Shown one piece after another: positions 14,276 through 24,961 of a stretch of DNA of 64,000 nucleotides. The notes under the pieces are model-generated. The model ran no database searches. It saw only the letters and a list, made by a program, of their open reading frames with translations, and was not told the origin of the DNA. The stretch is from the NCBI GenBank assembly GCA_033980235.1, contig CM067075.1:30445885-30509884 (forward strand), written 5' to 3'. Position numbers and translations under genes: made by a program. Position 1 is the stretch's first letter, and the number at the start of each line of letters is the position of its first letter. The DNA comes from Diadema setosum (lineage: Eukaryota; Echinodermata; Echinoidea; Diadematoida; Diadematidae).

Positions 14276-14857
14276 TTAAAGGTCCGTCCAATTCCTTGAT
14301 GGCTTCTAGCTGTTGACATGAATAAATCCGCAAATCACAAAATGTAGAATCGTCTGATGAAAGTAAGTTGATATGACGTATTTTTGATCTCTTTTACTTT
14401 CGTATTATTACTTTGCTGTCCACTCGGCTCCAACCCTATAAAGCAACTTTCTTGTTTGACGGATGCACAACACAAGTAGATGAATCTTCCAAAGCCGTAT
14501 AATGCTGGTGTTATGCATCTTGGCTAACAAATTTGCCTCCTAGAGTAAAACCTCACAATTGTTCAAGCCATTGTTATGTCAAATTATGATCCACGATCAA
14601 GTCTGTGGCCCGAAGAGATGTGGTACTGTATCGTGTAGAACTTTTCCTTACTCTTCTGAGCTGATTTTATTTTCCATTAGGGGTGGAGCTTGGCGGATGC
14701 ACAACAAAACAAAAGAAATCATTTGATAAACGACATTTTTGATACACAATTTTGTTCAAACCATTCCTGACTTTGAGATGAAGACGTTTTCACGCCAGCA
14801 AAAGTCGTCAAGGTATCGAATTTACAGCGCCAGAATTTGATACAAGGGGACCTTTAA
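14276..14857. mobile_element. possible TTAA-flanked non-autonomous element
   Basis: TTAA at 14276 is followed by AGGTCC, and GGACCT is followed by TTAA at 14854-14857. This would fit a 574-bp insert with 6-bp inverted ends and a TTAA target duplication, the piggyBac-type preference. Two internal direct repeats, CGGATGCACAACA, lie at about 14460 and 14695. The inverted ends are short, so chance is not excluded. Confidence 0.3.
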
Positions 14858-14943
14858 GTAGTGCAGGGAAGTGGGAGAGCACTGACAACTGGGAAAGACT
14901 ACCAACAGTTGAGGCAGTTGCTACAAATGAATAACACATAAGA

Positions 14944-15091
14944 CTAGTGGAATGGCAGAATGATATCGCAGATGATGCTTATGACAATCATTATATATTG
15001 CGAGGTTTGTCTTTCAATCTGAGATCGTCTTTCTATGAATCGCACTTCCCGTGTCCTGACGGATTCGTCACTCCTTTCTTGCGCGCACAAG
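14944..15091 (-). CDS. candidate terminal exon of an unidentified gene
   Basis: On the minus strand an AG at 15093-15092 precedes one base and then 48 codons ending in TAG. The peptide begins LCAQERSDESVRTREVRFIE and continues with a charged RRSQIERQ helix-like stretch. The entry phase (one base) fits the exit phase (two bases) of the candidate exon at 15850-15986, giving an Arg codon across the junction. An alternative acceptor 6 bases upstream keeps the same frame. The acceptor is modest, the last 15 residues are hydrophobic and may be non-coding, and the function is unknown. Confidence 0.25.
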
Positions 15092-15556
15092 CTAATTCTA
15101 AATTTAGAACCGCAGGGAGGTGACCGGCGGTCAGTTGAATAAACTAATAAATGATTAAAAGACTGGTGAGTCCTGTTCACAGTTTGTGGGAATTTCAGTA
15201 TCCACGCAAATAAATAAACAAACAAAGAAATAGAATAAATAAAAAAAAACAGGTACAAATTATCAACAGTTATTTCTCTGATATCTTTTAAAAATTTATT
15301 CAAATCAAAGCAAGCAAGTTTTGACATGTAATGCTAAAATGAACCCATCGTTGGAAAAAAAATAACCACAAAGAATATTTCTGATAATATCTTCTAATAA
15401 CTTCTACATATTATATAGAAGTGGAGAACCTGTTGGGCTGGACTATAATCATGACATTAGCATTATAGCGGCAAGATTTGGCTAAGAAATTGCGATCCCT
15501 TGAATCCTTGCCATCAATCCTCGAGCAAAACGAGCACCTAGACACTGATCGACAAA

Positions 15557-15627
15557 AAGAAGAAGAAGAAGAAGAAGAAGAAGAAGAAGAAGAAGAAGAA
15601 GAAGAAGAAGAAGAAGAAGAAGAAGAG
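15557..15627. repeat. (GAA)n microsatellite
   Basis: About 23 GAA triplets. It lies in the putative intron between the candidate exons at 15850-15986 and 14944-15091. Confidence 0.95.
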
Positions 15628-15849
15628 GGTATAGATTGTCCACTCATTGGTCAGCAGTGTCCTGGAGTCACACGACCGCATTGGAAGAGGAAAAAAACAC
15701 CACCAACAAAAAAGTGAATGCAACGAAACAGTGATCCAAAAATAAATACATTACACCTTCCAAAGTACGCGATAGGTTACGGCATTCTCTGTCCGAGCAC
15801 ATGTTTCTGACGCTCATGGTGCCGTGCTATACGGTGACGAGTTACTCAC

Positions 15850-15986
15850 CGTTTGCGTCTTCTTGGTCGGTATCTCCATGGTGACGCTGTATATTTCTCG
15901 AGGACATTCCGCAGAAAGTCAAAAACAAACCGCAAAAGAACACTGATTCGAGCAATTGAGGCAAGTTTGCCCTTCTTCTTTATGCT
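15850..15986 (-). CDS. candidate internal exon, unidentified gene
   Basis: On the minus strand TTCCAG precedes 15986 and GTGAGT begins at 15849, bracketing 137 bases. One frame is open: it starts SIKKKGKLASIARISV, then a hydrophobic helix-like LLRFVFDFLRNVLEKY and a basic RYRPRRRKR end. Read this way it enters in phase 0 and leaves in phase 2. The neighbouring exon at 16080-16257 exits in phase 1, so the two do not join directly in frame. Either a border is misjudged, a further exon intervenes, or the locus is decayed. I do not recognise the family. Confidence 0.35.
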
Positions 15987-16079
15987 CTGGAACATATACC
16001 TTGTTGTCCGCATTGTTAACTGCACTCGCTTCCACCACATTTGAAGTATGCACAAACACTTGCATCTCTAATGACTTAC

Positions 16080-16257
16080 AATGATAGTACGATGTCCAAG
16101 TCAATCCATTGATAAAAGCATCTATCAGTTGAGCGTAATACTTTGTGTTTTCCTCTACAGTTGGCCGCTGTTGACAGATTTGACGGTACATTAAGTTCAT
16201 GAAGATGGAATGTAAATAATTATCTGGTGAAATCTTAGCAATCACTTGAATGAGCTT
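16080..16257 (-). CDS. candidate internal exon, unidentified helical protein
   Basis: This is the most gene-like host segment in the window. On the minus strand a pyrimidine-rich acceptor (TTCCCTCGTCCACAG) precedes 16257 and a consensus GTAAGT donor starts at 16079. The 178 bases encode 59 residues in one open frame: KLIQVIAKISPDNYLHSIF, then NLMYRQICQQRPTVEENTKY, then AQLIDAFINGLTWTSYYH. Composition is protein-like, with amphipathic helices typical of HEAT/ARM-type or other large helical proteins. That structural class is a guess. It would enter in phase 0 and leave in phase 1. I cannot name the gene, and no matching upstream exon was found. Confidence 0.5.
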
Positions 16258-16500
16258 CTGTGGACGAGGGAATAAGATTGATTTGCACCTAAAACAGGGG
16301 CTAGATGAAATAGAAACATTGGCAAAATATATGAAAACTTAACTTAGTATGACGAGATGTAAAAAATATTCGTCGTTATGGTGACGAAAATCTGCTGTAG
16401 AGAATCATCTGTAGAGATGAAACGTCTAAACGTGTAACGGATGAGAAATAAATAATATACTATGTACGCATACACGTGATGTATAATACCCAATAAGGAG

Positions 16501-17108
16501 GTATACCCATTTACAATAATTCATCAACAACAATCGATAGTATAGTATAATATAGTATAGTATAGAATAGTATAGTATAGTATTGTATAGGATAGTATAG
16601 TATACAAATAATGACTGCTATGAGGGGCACAGTTAAAATTATGGGCCCAAGGTGATGTGAAAACCATAACTATGCCCGAAGCTTCGCTTCGGGCATAGTT
16701 ATGGTTTTCACATCACCGAGAGCCTACATAATTTTAACTGTGCCCCGAATATCAAGCTGTCATTATTTGTTTTATATACCGAAAATATAGATTCCGAAAT
16801 ATAGATACCGAAAATATAGATTCTAGTCTTTTTTACATACGAGTGATCTATGTGTACGGGGTTGCGACTGTCTCCAAACCTATTTACAGGGTACAGTTGA
16901 TTCTATGCCCCGGGCACAGTAAATCATGACGTCATTTTGATCAAAAATGGGGCACAGCTATTTTTATGACTCCACTTTTAACCAATAAGATGAGAGGAAT
17001 CTATATATGAGGTATATAATATAGTATAGTATAGTAAAGCATATCATATACAATTGTAGTATAGTATAGTTTAAGATAAGATAGTATACCTATTTACAAT
17101 AATTCATC
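16501..17108. repeat. segment bracketed by a 25-bp direct repeat
   Basis: GTATACC(C/T)ATTTACAATAATTCATC occurs at 16501-16525 and again at 17084-17108, 583 bases apart with one difference. Each copy adjoins degenerate TATAG pentamer arrays (about 16538-16604 and 17023-17075). Between them lie a fold-back element, an ATATAGATNCCGAAA tandem repeat near 16780-16825, and further GGGGCACAG end-like motifs near 16950. It looks like a nested or duplicated mobile-element insertion site. Confidence 0.55.
16604..16770. mobile_element. fold-back DNA element with 32-bp perfect core arms
   Basis: Core arms 16651-16682 and 16686-16717 are perfect inverted repeats around a 3-base loop (TTC). Outside them GGGGCACAGTTAAAATTATG at 16624 pairs with its complement ending at 16746. 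Outside that, CAAATAATGAC pairs with GTCATTATTTG, ending near 16770. Nearly the whole 167 bp forms one hairpin. There is no coding frame. A related end, GGGGCACAGCTATTTTTATGA, recurs at about 16951, suggesting a second damaged copy. Confidence 0.65.
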
Positions 17109-17115
17109 TAACACC

Positions 17116-17732
17116 ATATACAAACATATTTGTGTACTATATACATACATTATACACTATAAACATATGATATACAGACATGGACTTATGTTTCTGTGCC
17201 ACAATATTGCCATGATATATATCATTCGAGGGGGCCTGCAGGATGCAATGAGATCAGAGAAGAGTGTCATGGTTCATTAGACGAATCCGTATGTTTGTGA
17301 TCCCACGGATATCTGAACTTTTTTTTTTTGCAATTTAATTCCATCTCCGCCTATCTCCGTCGTTTTCATCAACTTGTCCATTAATTCTGCCCCTTGGTCA
17401 TCTGAGGGCTGGAAAGAGAAATTCCTGAGTGCTTCTTGTCATGACACTAATCTAGCTTTTTTTTCTTGGGATCCTTTTTTTTTTCTTCATTTTCCCCGCC
17501 TAGTCGTTTAGTCTCGCGGATTCCATCTGACGCCACTCTCATGGCACTCTAAGAGGGACGTTAAAGGGAGCCCTCCCTCCCCCATGTTAATCCTTTATGT
17601 ACCAGAGATCCTAGACATCACTGTACACTGCAATAGGATTTTCTGTGCCAAACGGTTGCTTAAAATACACAAATGGTTAAGGATTGGGCAATTGGAAAAG
17701 TTAAGCCAAAGAAACAGAGTAGTAAAAAATAT

Positions 17733-17736
<4 letters not shown>
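17116..17736. other. non-coding stretch, nothing gene-like
   Basis: AT- and pyrimidine-rich sequence with T-runs near 17320 and 17470. No exon borders with coding content were found. Confidence 0.5.
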
Positions 17737-17794
<58 letters not shown>

Positions 17795-17833
17795 GGAAGC
17801 CAGACTAAAAAAAAAAAAAAAAAAAAAAAAAAA
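17737..17833. repeat. (TA)n followed by an A-run
   Basis: A TA tract of about 55 bases (17737-17792), a 14-base spacer and an uninterrupted A-run of about 27 bases. Confidence 0.95.
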
Positions 17834-19270
17834 TATTTAATTGAAGGTTCACAATGTCGGCAAAGTAGTGATATTAGTGGCAATTCTTAAACAGATGAAA
17901 TGACGTCACTCTCCTCCATCTTGTTTGTTTTCTTCGCAAAACGTTTCGCAAACTTTTCAAGTCGAAGAGAAAGTAACTATAAATCCCCCATTGAAGAGAT
18001 CAGCATTGCCATAATTAGCCCTAGAGACAAATATATATATATATACAGTATATTACATACATATTGCTTGAATACACAGGGAAATTTCCTAACATTAGTT
18101 TGCAAGCGATTGTGATGTTCTATTTCATCACCTCCTCGAGCATTTTGCATATTCATCTACAGATATATGTTTGTAACCATTTTCACTGCTTCTTGAATAC
18201 ATTTAATCAAGGCAGTTAAAAGCGCCATACTTTTGTTGCCGTCTGTTTTCTTCAGCACAATCAACCACTTAGTTTATCTCACATTCAAAAGTAAACGTTG
18301 TACATTGAATTGGTTGTCATGAAGCTTTTACATCTTTTTCTCAGTTCCATTGTTGTAGCAATGCTCGGATATAAAAATATAAAGTAAAACATGATGGAGT
18401 GGATTGTGGAGAAGATGTGGAACTTTTCCTTTAAGATACCGGTAATCCACTGCACTCTGCATAGACATAGACAAAATGCAATTGTATGTGCCCTGATTAG
18501 TTCGCCCCCAAAGACAAGGAAAGTGCAGCGGTCACAACGGGAGAGAGAGAGAGGGGGGGGGGGATTCCAGCAAATATCCTCTTGTGGCAAAGGAAATGCG
18601 CAAAGAACACGAGGAAAATGAAACCGGAAGAATGCTATTGAAAATCCCTTGCTCTTATGTAGAGCCAGAATATATCGCCACCACTGTAGGTTGTTTGCTC
18701 GGATTTGTTTGACTTTGATGATCGGATCTTCATAAAACATGATGACAAGTATAAAACTGGTCGGGAACTTTAAAAGTCTACGTGCAGATGAGTGTAATAC
18801 ATTGGGATAATGATATATTCATTGTGATCAGGAAAAGGTGCAAAAATTACTGTGAATATACGTATGTCAGGTTGACCTTTTTAATCCCATTGTACATCAA
18901 AATAGCAGCGCATGTCCACAGATATAGATAATGACTGGTGATATAAACACCAATATCACTAGGTGTAATTGTTACACCTTTATCAGCATCCTCCGTGTCG
19001 GTCTTCCCCTCAATAGTATAAAGGGGAAAAATTTCTGTCACTCGGATAGAAAATAAACTTGAGGTCCCTCGTGTGAGAGAGTCACAACTCAGGCACGCAA
19101 AAGGTCCCGCTTCATTATTTCACGGCAAAAAGCAGGGTGTTTTACCCGGTGAGTCCCACCTCACATCCACACTATAGACTCAATGGAAGACCGCTATATA
19201 GTGCAGCTGAACATTTTATATCCAGCCATCTTCTCAGATGAAATTGCAGTAAACAAAGGCCACAAGTAGA
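17834..19270. other. non-coding stretch with one weak minus frame
   Basis: The minus frame at 18847-19041 gives a fairly protein-like peptide (TITPSDIGVYITSHYLYLWT region) but lacks good splice borders and any recognised motif. A GAGAGAG/G-run lies at 18541-18562. Nothing else is supported. Confidence 0.45.
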
Positions 19271-19451
19271 TAGTAATAATGATGATGACAATAATAATAA
19301 ACAATAATGGTAATAATAATGATAATAATAATAATAAGAAGAATAATTATTATTATTATTATTAGTATTAATATTATTATTATTATTATTATTATTATTG
19401 TTATTATTATTAATGATGGTGATAATAATAATAATAATAATGATAATGACG

Positions 19452-19506
<55 letters not shown>

Positions 19507-19524
19507 TAACAATAATAATAATAC
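19271..19524. repeat. (AAT)n / (ATT)n microsatellite
   Basis: About 250 bases of AAT triplets with GAT, AAC and ATT interruptions. The poly-Asn and poly-Ile/Leu frames are artefacts. Confidence 0.95.
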
Positions 19525-20912
19525 ATAGTTCGTATTAGCGATATTTTTAGCATATAAGCATTGTTAAGAATTTCAATGCTTTATTCATTTGCTGCACTGT
19601 ATCAAGAGAAGGAAGATGTCCTTATAGTTATGTTTTATATTGGTATACAGAGCTTCCAACATGTCAGGCTGAAGAATACAGCCTTCCTATTTTCGTCGTT
19701 CTTTTTTATGTTTGAGAGTAAAATTCAGGACAATAAGTAAATTCTATTAAAAGAAATGCACACTTCGCTAGGGATGAATACGATATAGGGATTCATAGAA
19801 ATATGCCATACCGGAATCTAGCGTCACTGGCAGAAATTTCCAGATTGAGTTTCCGCGGAACGGATATTAATCTAAAGAGTAGAGTTAGTCGTTACAATTT
19901 GCAGTTGGTTGTGTTTTGCAAGAAAGTTCTTTGAACTCAGCATGCACGTTCGGAAGATGACCGCACGGTAAAGTTCGTTTCACGGCCACAATGAACATTT
20001 GCGTTTACGTGGAGAGTTGCTTATACATGTCTCAGGGGGACCTAAAATAGATTACTCAGCGCTCTATCAAAAGAACAAAATTAGTAATACAAAATCAAAT
20101 AAGCAGGAAATCAACACAACATGGCCATTTGTCCCTGCCAGTAAATTGTGCAGTTAATAGGAAACACGCTGCGGTATTTAGAACTGTTTTCGCGTCTGCA
20201 GCTCTCATTTCTTTTTCTCAATGTATTGGGAATTCAGGAAGAACTGTAAGCCTGTGTTTAGGGAGAACGAGTTGTGAACGCCGTTTCTGAGCGATGAATC
20301 AAGAATTCCGCATCACCGTTTGCTAAAAAACGGGTAAGAGCGCTCTCCAAACTCCACCCCACCCTCTCTCTCCCTCTTTCTCTCTCTCTTCCTCTCTCCC
20401 TCTCTCTCTTTCTGTTTCTTTTGGGTGTGAAATGGGCCTTTGACTCGATGAGACAAAGTTGTATAATGCTACGTGAGTGCAACTTGCGGCAACCACCAAC
20501 TTGGGTTCATGGTAAATCGGCTTTCTCCATCTGAAGAGTTCAGTGCGTATAGCAAGAATTGTAGGTTTTAAACATTTCATCTCTCTTCTTCTTTTTTCCA
20601 GAATTAATGCTCAAGAAATGGTTTCTTAAGAAGCACTCTCCTACAATGTTATGGTACTCAAACGGCATTAATGCATATTTTGGAGATGGCATTGAATGGA
20701 AGTACATTGGATGAGTCTGGTGGATGACTACAATTATTTTTTTGCACTGCCACCGTTTAATTCTGATTTTTCATGTTACTGTCGTGTAGACACTGGAAGG
20801 GGACAGGATGAAAATGATTAATCAAGTCTCCGACCACCGGATGTACTATGAAGCAGGACTGAGGATTAAAGTCGTTTAGTTGTCAGTAGTAGTTAGTGTT
20901 AGTAGTAATGTT
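19525..20912. other. non-coding stretch, nothing gene-like
   Basis: Contains a TC-rich tract at about 20360-20415. No supported exon or element. Confidence 0.5.
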
Positions 20913-20986
20913 GTTTACACCCTTTATTTGTTTACACTGTAAACAAATACACATTCACACTGCAAACAAAATATAAAGGTGTAAAC
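20913..20986. repeat. 74-bp hairpin with GTTTACAC ends
   Basis: GTTTACACC.CTTTATTTGTTT pairs with AAACAAAATATAAAGGTGTAAAC at the other end. The middle contains GTTTACA/TGTAAAC pairing. A small palindromic element or relic. Confidence 0.45.
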
Positions 20987-22507
20987 AAAATCGACTTTAC
21001 ATGATTGAAGTCAACATGACTGATCACATTCAAATCACGTCATAAGAATTGTCCATCACATTTATAAGACAGACACTTCCTTTTAAAGTCCATTTTGCCT
21101 TACATCAAATTAGAATGTTATTGTATATATTATGGTACAGGATTTATTGTAGAAAGAGGATGCTTTTTAGTCTTCCGAATGTGTTCAAAAGACAGTAACC
21201 ATGTGAGACTTTGACCAAGGAATATTCCACGTTTCTTGTCATGCCGTACTCAATAGAATTGCTAATACATAGTCATCCGATGAATTAGCACTATGCTTGC
21301 ATGGCATCCTATGTTACAAGCAGCAGAACAACGATATGAAGAAATATAAAGAGACTTCAACATACTTTCACTTTTTCAGCATAATGAAAGCGCACTTGAC
21401 TTACCTATTCCAGAAAGCAGAGAAATGTGTACTTTTCATAAAAAGATTTCATTCTATGGGCTTACAGTATCTTTGTATTTTCTTTAAAGCGTTGTTTGAA
21501 AGTAACATCACGAATTACTGAAGTCTCCTCGTCCAGAAATGGCGGCATCGAAATTCTAAGAACTCATAACATAACGGATTTTCAGATTTTCCTCACAGTT
21601 CACTGATGTGTCCAACTAATATCACTATATTCACATAAAAAACAAACAAGCACGCCTCTAATTTTAATTGTATTGCTTTATTTGATTCTTATCAGTTTGG
21701 TAAAGTCTGTTTGCTTTGGGACCGTGTTTGTTTGTTTTTGTCTATACATTTTCACAAATTATTCATAGCGATGGGGCAATACCACAGCAGCAACGTACTG
21801 CAAATCACCCCTCACTCCTAAGCTATTACTTGCAATTCATTTATATATAAATGCACATTACAACATGATACTAATATTTTGCCAAAACAAAACAACAGTT
21901 CACCAAGCCTTTGAAATCATAAGGTGTGCGAATGTAGATAATCAACAGGGAATCTATCTCGTTCACAAACATTGGACAAAATGAAAAAAAAAATTGCGGT
22001 CGCTTTGTCGAGGATGATGACAAGTCGCTACCGGCTGAAGTAATTTGGCACGCCAATTTTCCATCCTCTACCCCCCCCCCCCGAAAAAAAAAAATCCCGT
22101 TTACTAAACGTACTCCAGCATCAATAAGCCCATGTTCATCGTAATGTCGTATATGTGGACCCACGAAACGAGCCCGGCGCCGACGGCTTACAAATAATTG
22201 ATGGACATCAATACTTAATGATGGTACTTCAGTCGCAATTTCATAAATGAATAGCTATACAATATTATAATAATGCCTCGGCGGGAATCACAATTGAATG
22301 CTTTAACAGCACTTTGTAGGACGCATTATCATTTCACAAATGACTTAGGTTTTCAAGAGTACTGCATAAAGCCGTAAAGTATATGACGATTGTTTCAAAG
22401 ATGTGTCATTGATTTCCATCAAATGAATATGATATCATCAGAGCTTCGCAGTGTGGCAGTACGTAACGTGAGTAACATTGCAGTCCACAAAAACAAAATA
22501 ATGTAAG
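20987..22507. other. non-coding stretch, nothing gene-like
   Basis: No supported feature. A compound C-run and A-run lies at 22071-22094. Confidence 0.5.
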
Positions 22508-22858
22508 TTTCTATTCATGACCGATAGTAACTTCTAGGGCAGTAGCATCATCCTTTCAAAAGTTATTAGAGTTGAAAATGAAAAGTATTTGAAGGGTTTC
22601 TAGTGCTTCGAATCCACGAATCTGACAAAAGCCTAAGTCAGACCGAAACAAAGTGTTCTAAGAAAAGGAAACTGAAAAAGACAACTTCCCATTCGTTTCC
22701 ATGATCACAAACTTTAAAAATATATCAAAGAAGACTTGCTCTTTCAGAAAACATAATAACTAAGAATTGACTATGCTTTCCCTTTTCTATTATTTGAGTC
22801 CGCACGAAATAATCAGGTCATGCGACTTTTTGATGGTTTTATAATGCGCCGTCGCATT
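22508..22858 (+). mobile_element. diverged partial copy of the TATGTGACC element
   Basis: This stretch can be followed alongside 55900-56240: shared blocks include GCAGTAGCA.ATCCTTT, AGTTATTAGAGTTGAAA.TGAA, GAAGAC.TGCTCTTTCAGAAAA and GCGACTTT.TG. The right end is still recognisable as a decayed terminal repeat. The left end is missing. It marks an older insertion of the same family. Confidence 0.5.
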
Positions 22859-23936
22859 CATCACTTGAGCCAAATAAATACTCAAATGATTCATACAGAC
22901 ATTCATACACATACATACATACGTTTGTGTGCACAAGTGTTCGTATGCATGTAATTTTTATGTGTTTATGAATCAGATATGTAAGAAAAGGTTTTTCAAC
23001 CTGGCAATAACAGGTCTATTGGACGACCACGATTTCGTTATGGCATTTTCACGTATACACACAAAATCGACTACAGTAAAATCCTGGAATCGGGGACAAA
23101 TATGTGTGGTCTTTTCTGCGGAGAATAAAGTTCGATTTCCTGGCGAGTTTCCATTTCGCAGCAGACGTACGTAATCCTGTTCCGTGGTTTCAGATATGCA
23201 GAGTGTCTTTGAATGTCACGCTTTTTTTTTTCTGCAGCCTCTTTTGGGCCAAACCACGCACATCGAAGAGATTTGTTTCAAACCTTGGCAATGGGCTAGA
23301 CTTCACGATGTGAGAAGACGCAGACGTTCATTTGGCACACGACTGGGGATGGCATGCGTGCTTGGTTTTTTGGAGGGAAGGGAAATCCCACTTTAATTGG
23401 GTTCGATGGAAACAGTGATTCGATTATTCTCACTCGGAGATTCTCCCCCCCCCCCCATTCTTCGTCTTCTTCCTCAGCCTTTTCTTTCTGCATCGTTGCA
23501 TTTTCTACGTGGATGATGACCCGCGTCCGTACGAACAAAAAACCGCCAGGGGCAAATCTCAACAGTCGACTTGGTCAATCAATTAAATTTCCTCCTCATC
23601 TCAAGAAATATTCTGTGGGAGTGAGGACCTCGCTGTTACGGAATATAAGCACGGCGTCTAGCTCCGTCGCTTCGAGATAGCTCTTCCAAAACGTCTTAAC
23701 CCGTCGCTCGCGGGAACCGCTCCTGGACCCCGAATGGAAATTATACGAAACAAACATTCCCTGCGGAGGCTTGAGACATTTTGGTTTGGGAGAGGAAATA
23801 GATATAGATAGATGTTTGGGGAGAACAAGACATAGATGTTTGAGACGAAAAAAAAAAATGAGAGAGCGAGAAAAGAAAAGATAGAAGGAGAGAAAACGTA
23901 AATGGAGATAGAGAAGAGAAGAAAAGATAGCCAGAA

Positions 23937-23939
<3 letters not shown>
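22859..23939. other. non-coding stretch, nothing gene-like
   Basis: Several overlapping frames at 22929-23680 have no recognisable domain. A C-run occurs at 23446-23456. Confidence 0.5.
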
Positions 23940-23976
<37 letters not shown>

Positions 23977-24001
23977 GAAGAGAAGGCAGAGAGTGGGAGA
24001 A

Positions 24002-24040
<39 letters not shown>
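23940..24040. repeat. two (GA)n tracts
   Basis: GA dinucleotide tracts at 23940-23972 and 24008-24040, separated by purine-rich sequence. Confidence 0.9.
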
Positions 24041-24045
<5 letters not shown>

Positions 24046-24472
24046 CAAGAGGGCGGGAGTGAGAAGGTAAATAGAAACGGAAGGAGTAGTATGTTATGAC
24101 CTGAGGGTGAATGTGCTGTAAGCTGAGAGCGTGACACCACGACGTGACGCATAGCCTGTTGCACGCTGCAATAACACGGGCAGAGGCAAGAAGGAGGACG
24201 GAACGACGCCCCGGGAGGACATCTCTCTGCCTCGATGTGTCTGCCCTTCAATATACAGGGTGGCTGTTACAAGAAGAGGCTTGTAAAGAGAGAAATAATG
24301 TGCTGTAAAGCTTCTTGTGCATTGTCAATTCATAGATATTAACAGAGGCAATCCTTTCAACTTTTTCACAGGTAAGCCACTATTAGGTACTACGGATATT
24401 AGGCAATCTTTATTGCGACTCCAATGTTTGGTCTATCACTCTATTACACATATCCTTACTGCTTGGTCAATA

Positions 24473-24721
24473 CTGCCCTACTTTGGCAAAAGGAAGCAAG
24501 TGACAAAAGTGACATTTCTGGAAAAAGAGCAAAATGTGTATGTCTTTTACACTGACGTCAATGGACTATCATGATGTCTTATCTAACATATCTCTTAGTA
24601 ATATGAGTGTTTCTACATGAAATTTGGCCTGGAAGAAGAGCTCATTATATGAATTATGAAAACATCAATAACTCAAATTCGGATGGTATGTCACTTGCTT
24701 CCTTTTGCCAAAGTAGGGCAG
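24473..24721. mobile_element. 249-bp segment with perfect 33-bp inverted ends
   Basis: CTGCCCTACTTTGGCAAAAG and the next 13 bases (24473-24505) are the exact reverse complement of 24689-24721. Pairing continues weakly outside through GTCAATA/GTCAATTATT. The interior has no coding frame. The perfect arms suggest a recent non-autonomous DNA element. I could not define a target duplication. Confidence 0.6.
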
Positions 24722-24840
24722 AATAATTGACAAATTATTTGTCTTTGTTTGGTGTTTGTTGTTGTTGTTACCATTGTTGTGATATTGACATGGCAATTCT
24801 TTGTTTTCATTTTTATTCTAATTTTTATACTTTTGACCAG

Positions 24841-24961
24841 TCATCGCAGAGATCATCGTGATCTGTACACTAGAGTGGCCCAAGTGATACGTTGGATGAC
24901 GCCCCGGACTGATGCCAACAAATTTAAGCCTGATTTCTTCACCCGCGGACAACATCTATAA
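24841..24961 (+). CDS. candidate terminal exon, unidentified gene
   Basis: A good acceptor (TTTTTATACTTTTGACCAG) ends at 24840. One base completes a codon, then 39 codons run to TAA at 24959-24961. The peptide starts HRRDHRDLYTRVAQVIRWMT and ends FFTRGQHL. It is mixed in composition, without low complexity, as expected for a real C-terminus. AATAAA follows at 25193-25198. No upstream partner exon ending in phase 1 was found, and the family is not recognised. It could still be a chance frame. Confidence 0.35.

Noticed and set aside
18847..19041. 64-codon minus frame with fairly protein-like composition
   Set aside because: No convincing acceptor or donor and no recognisable family. Kept only as a weak note.
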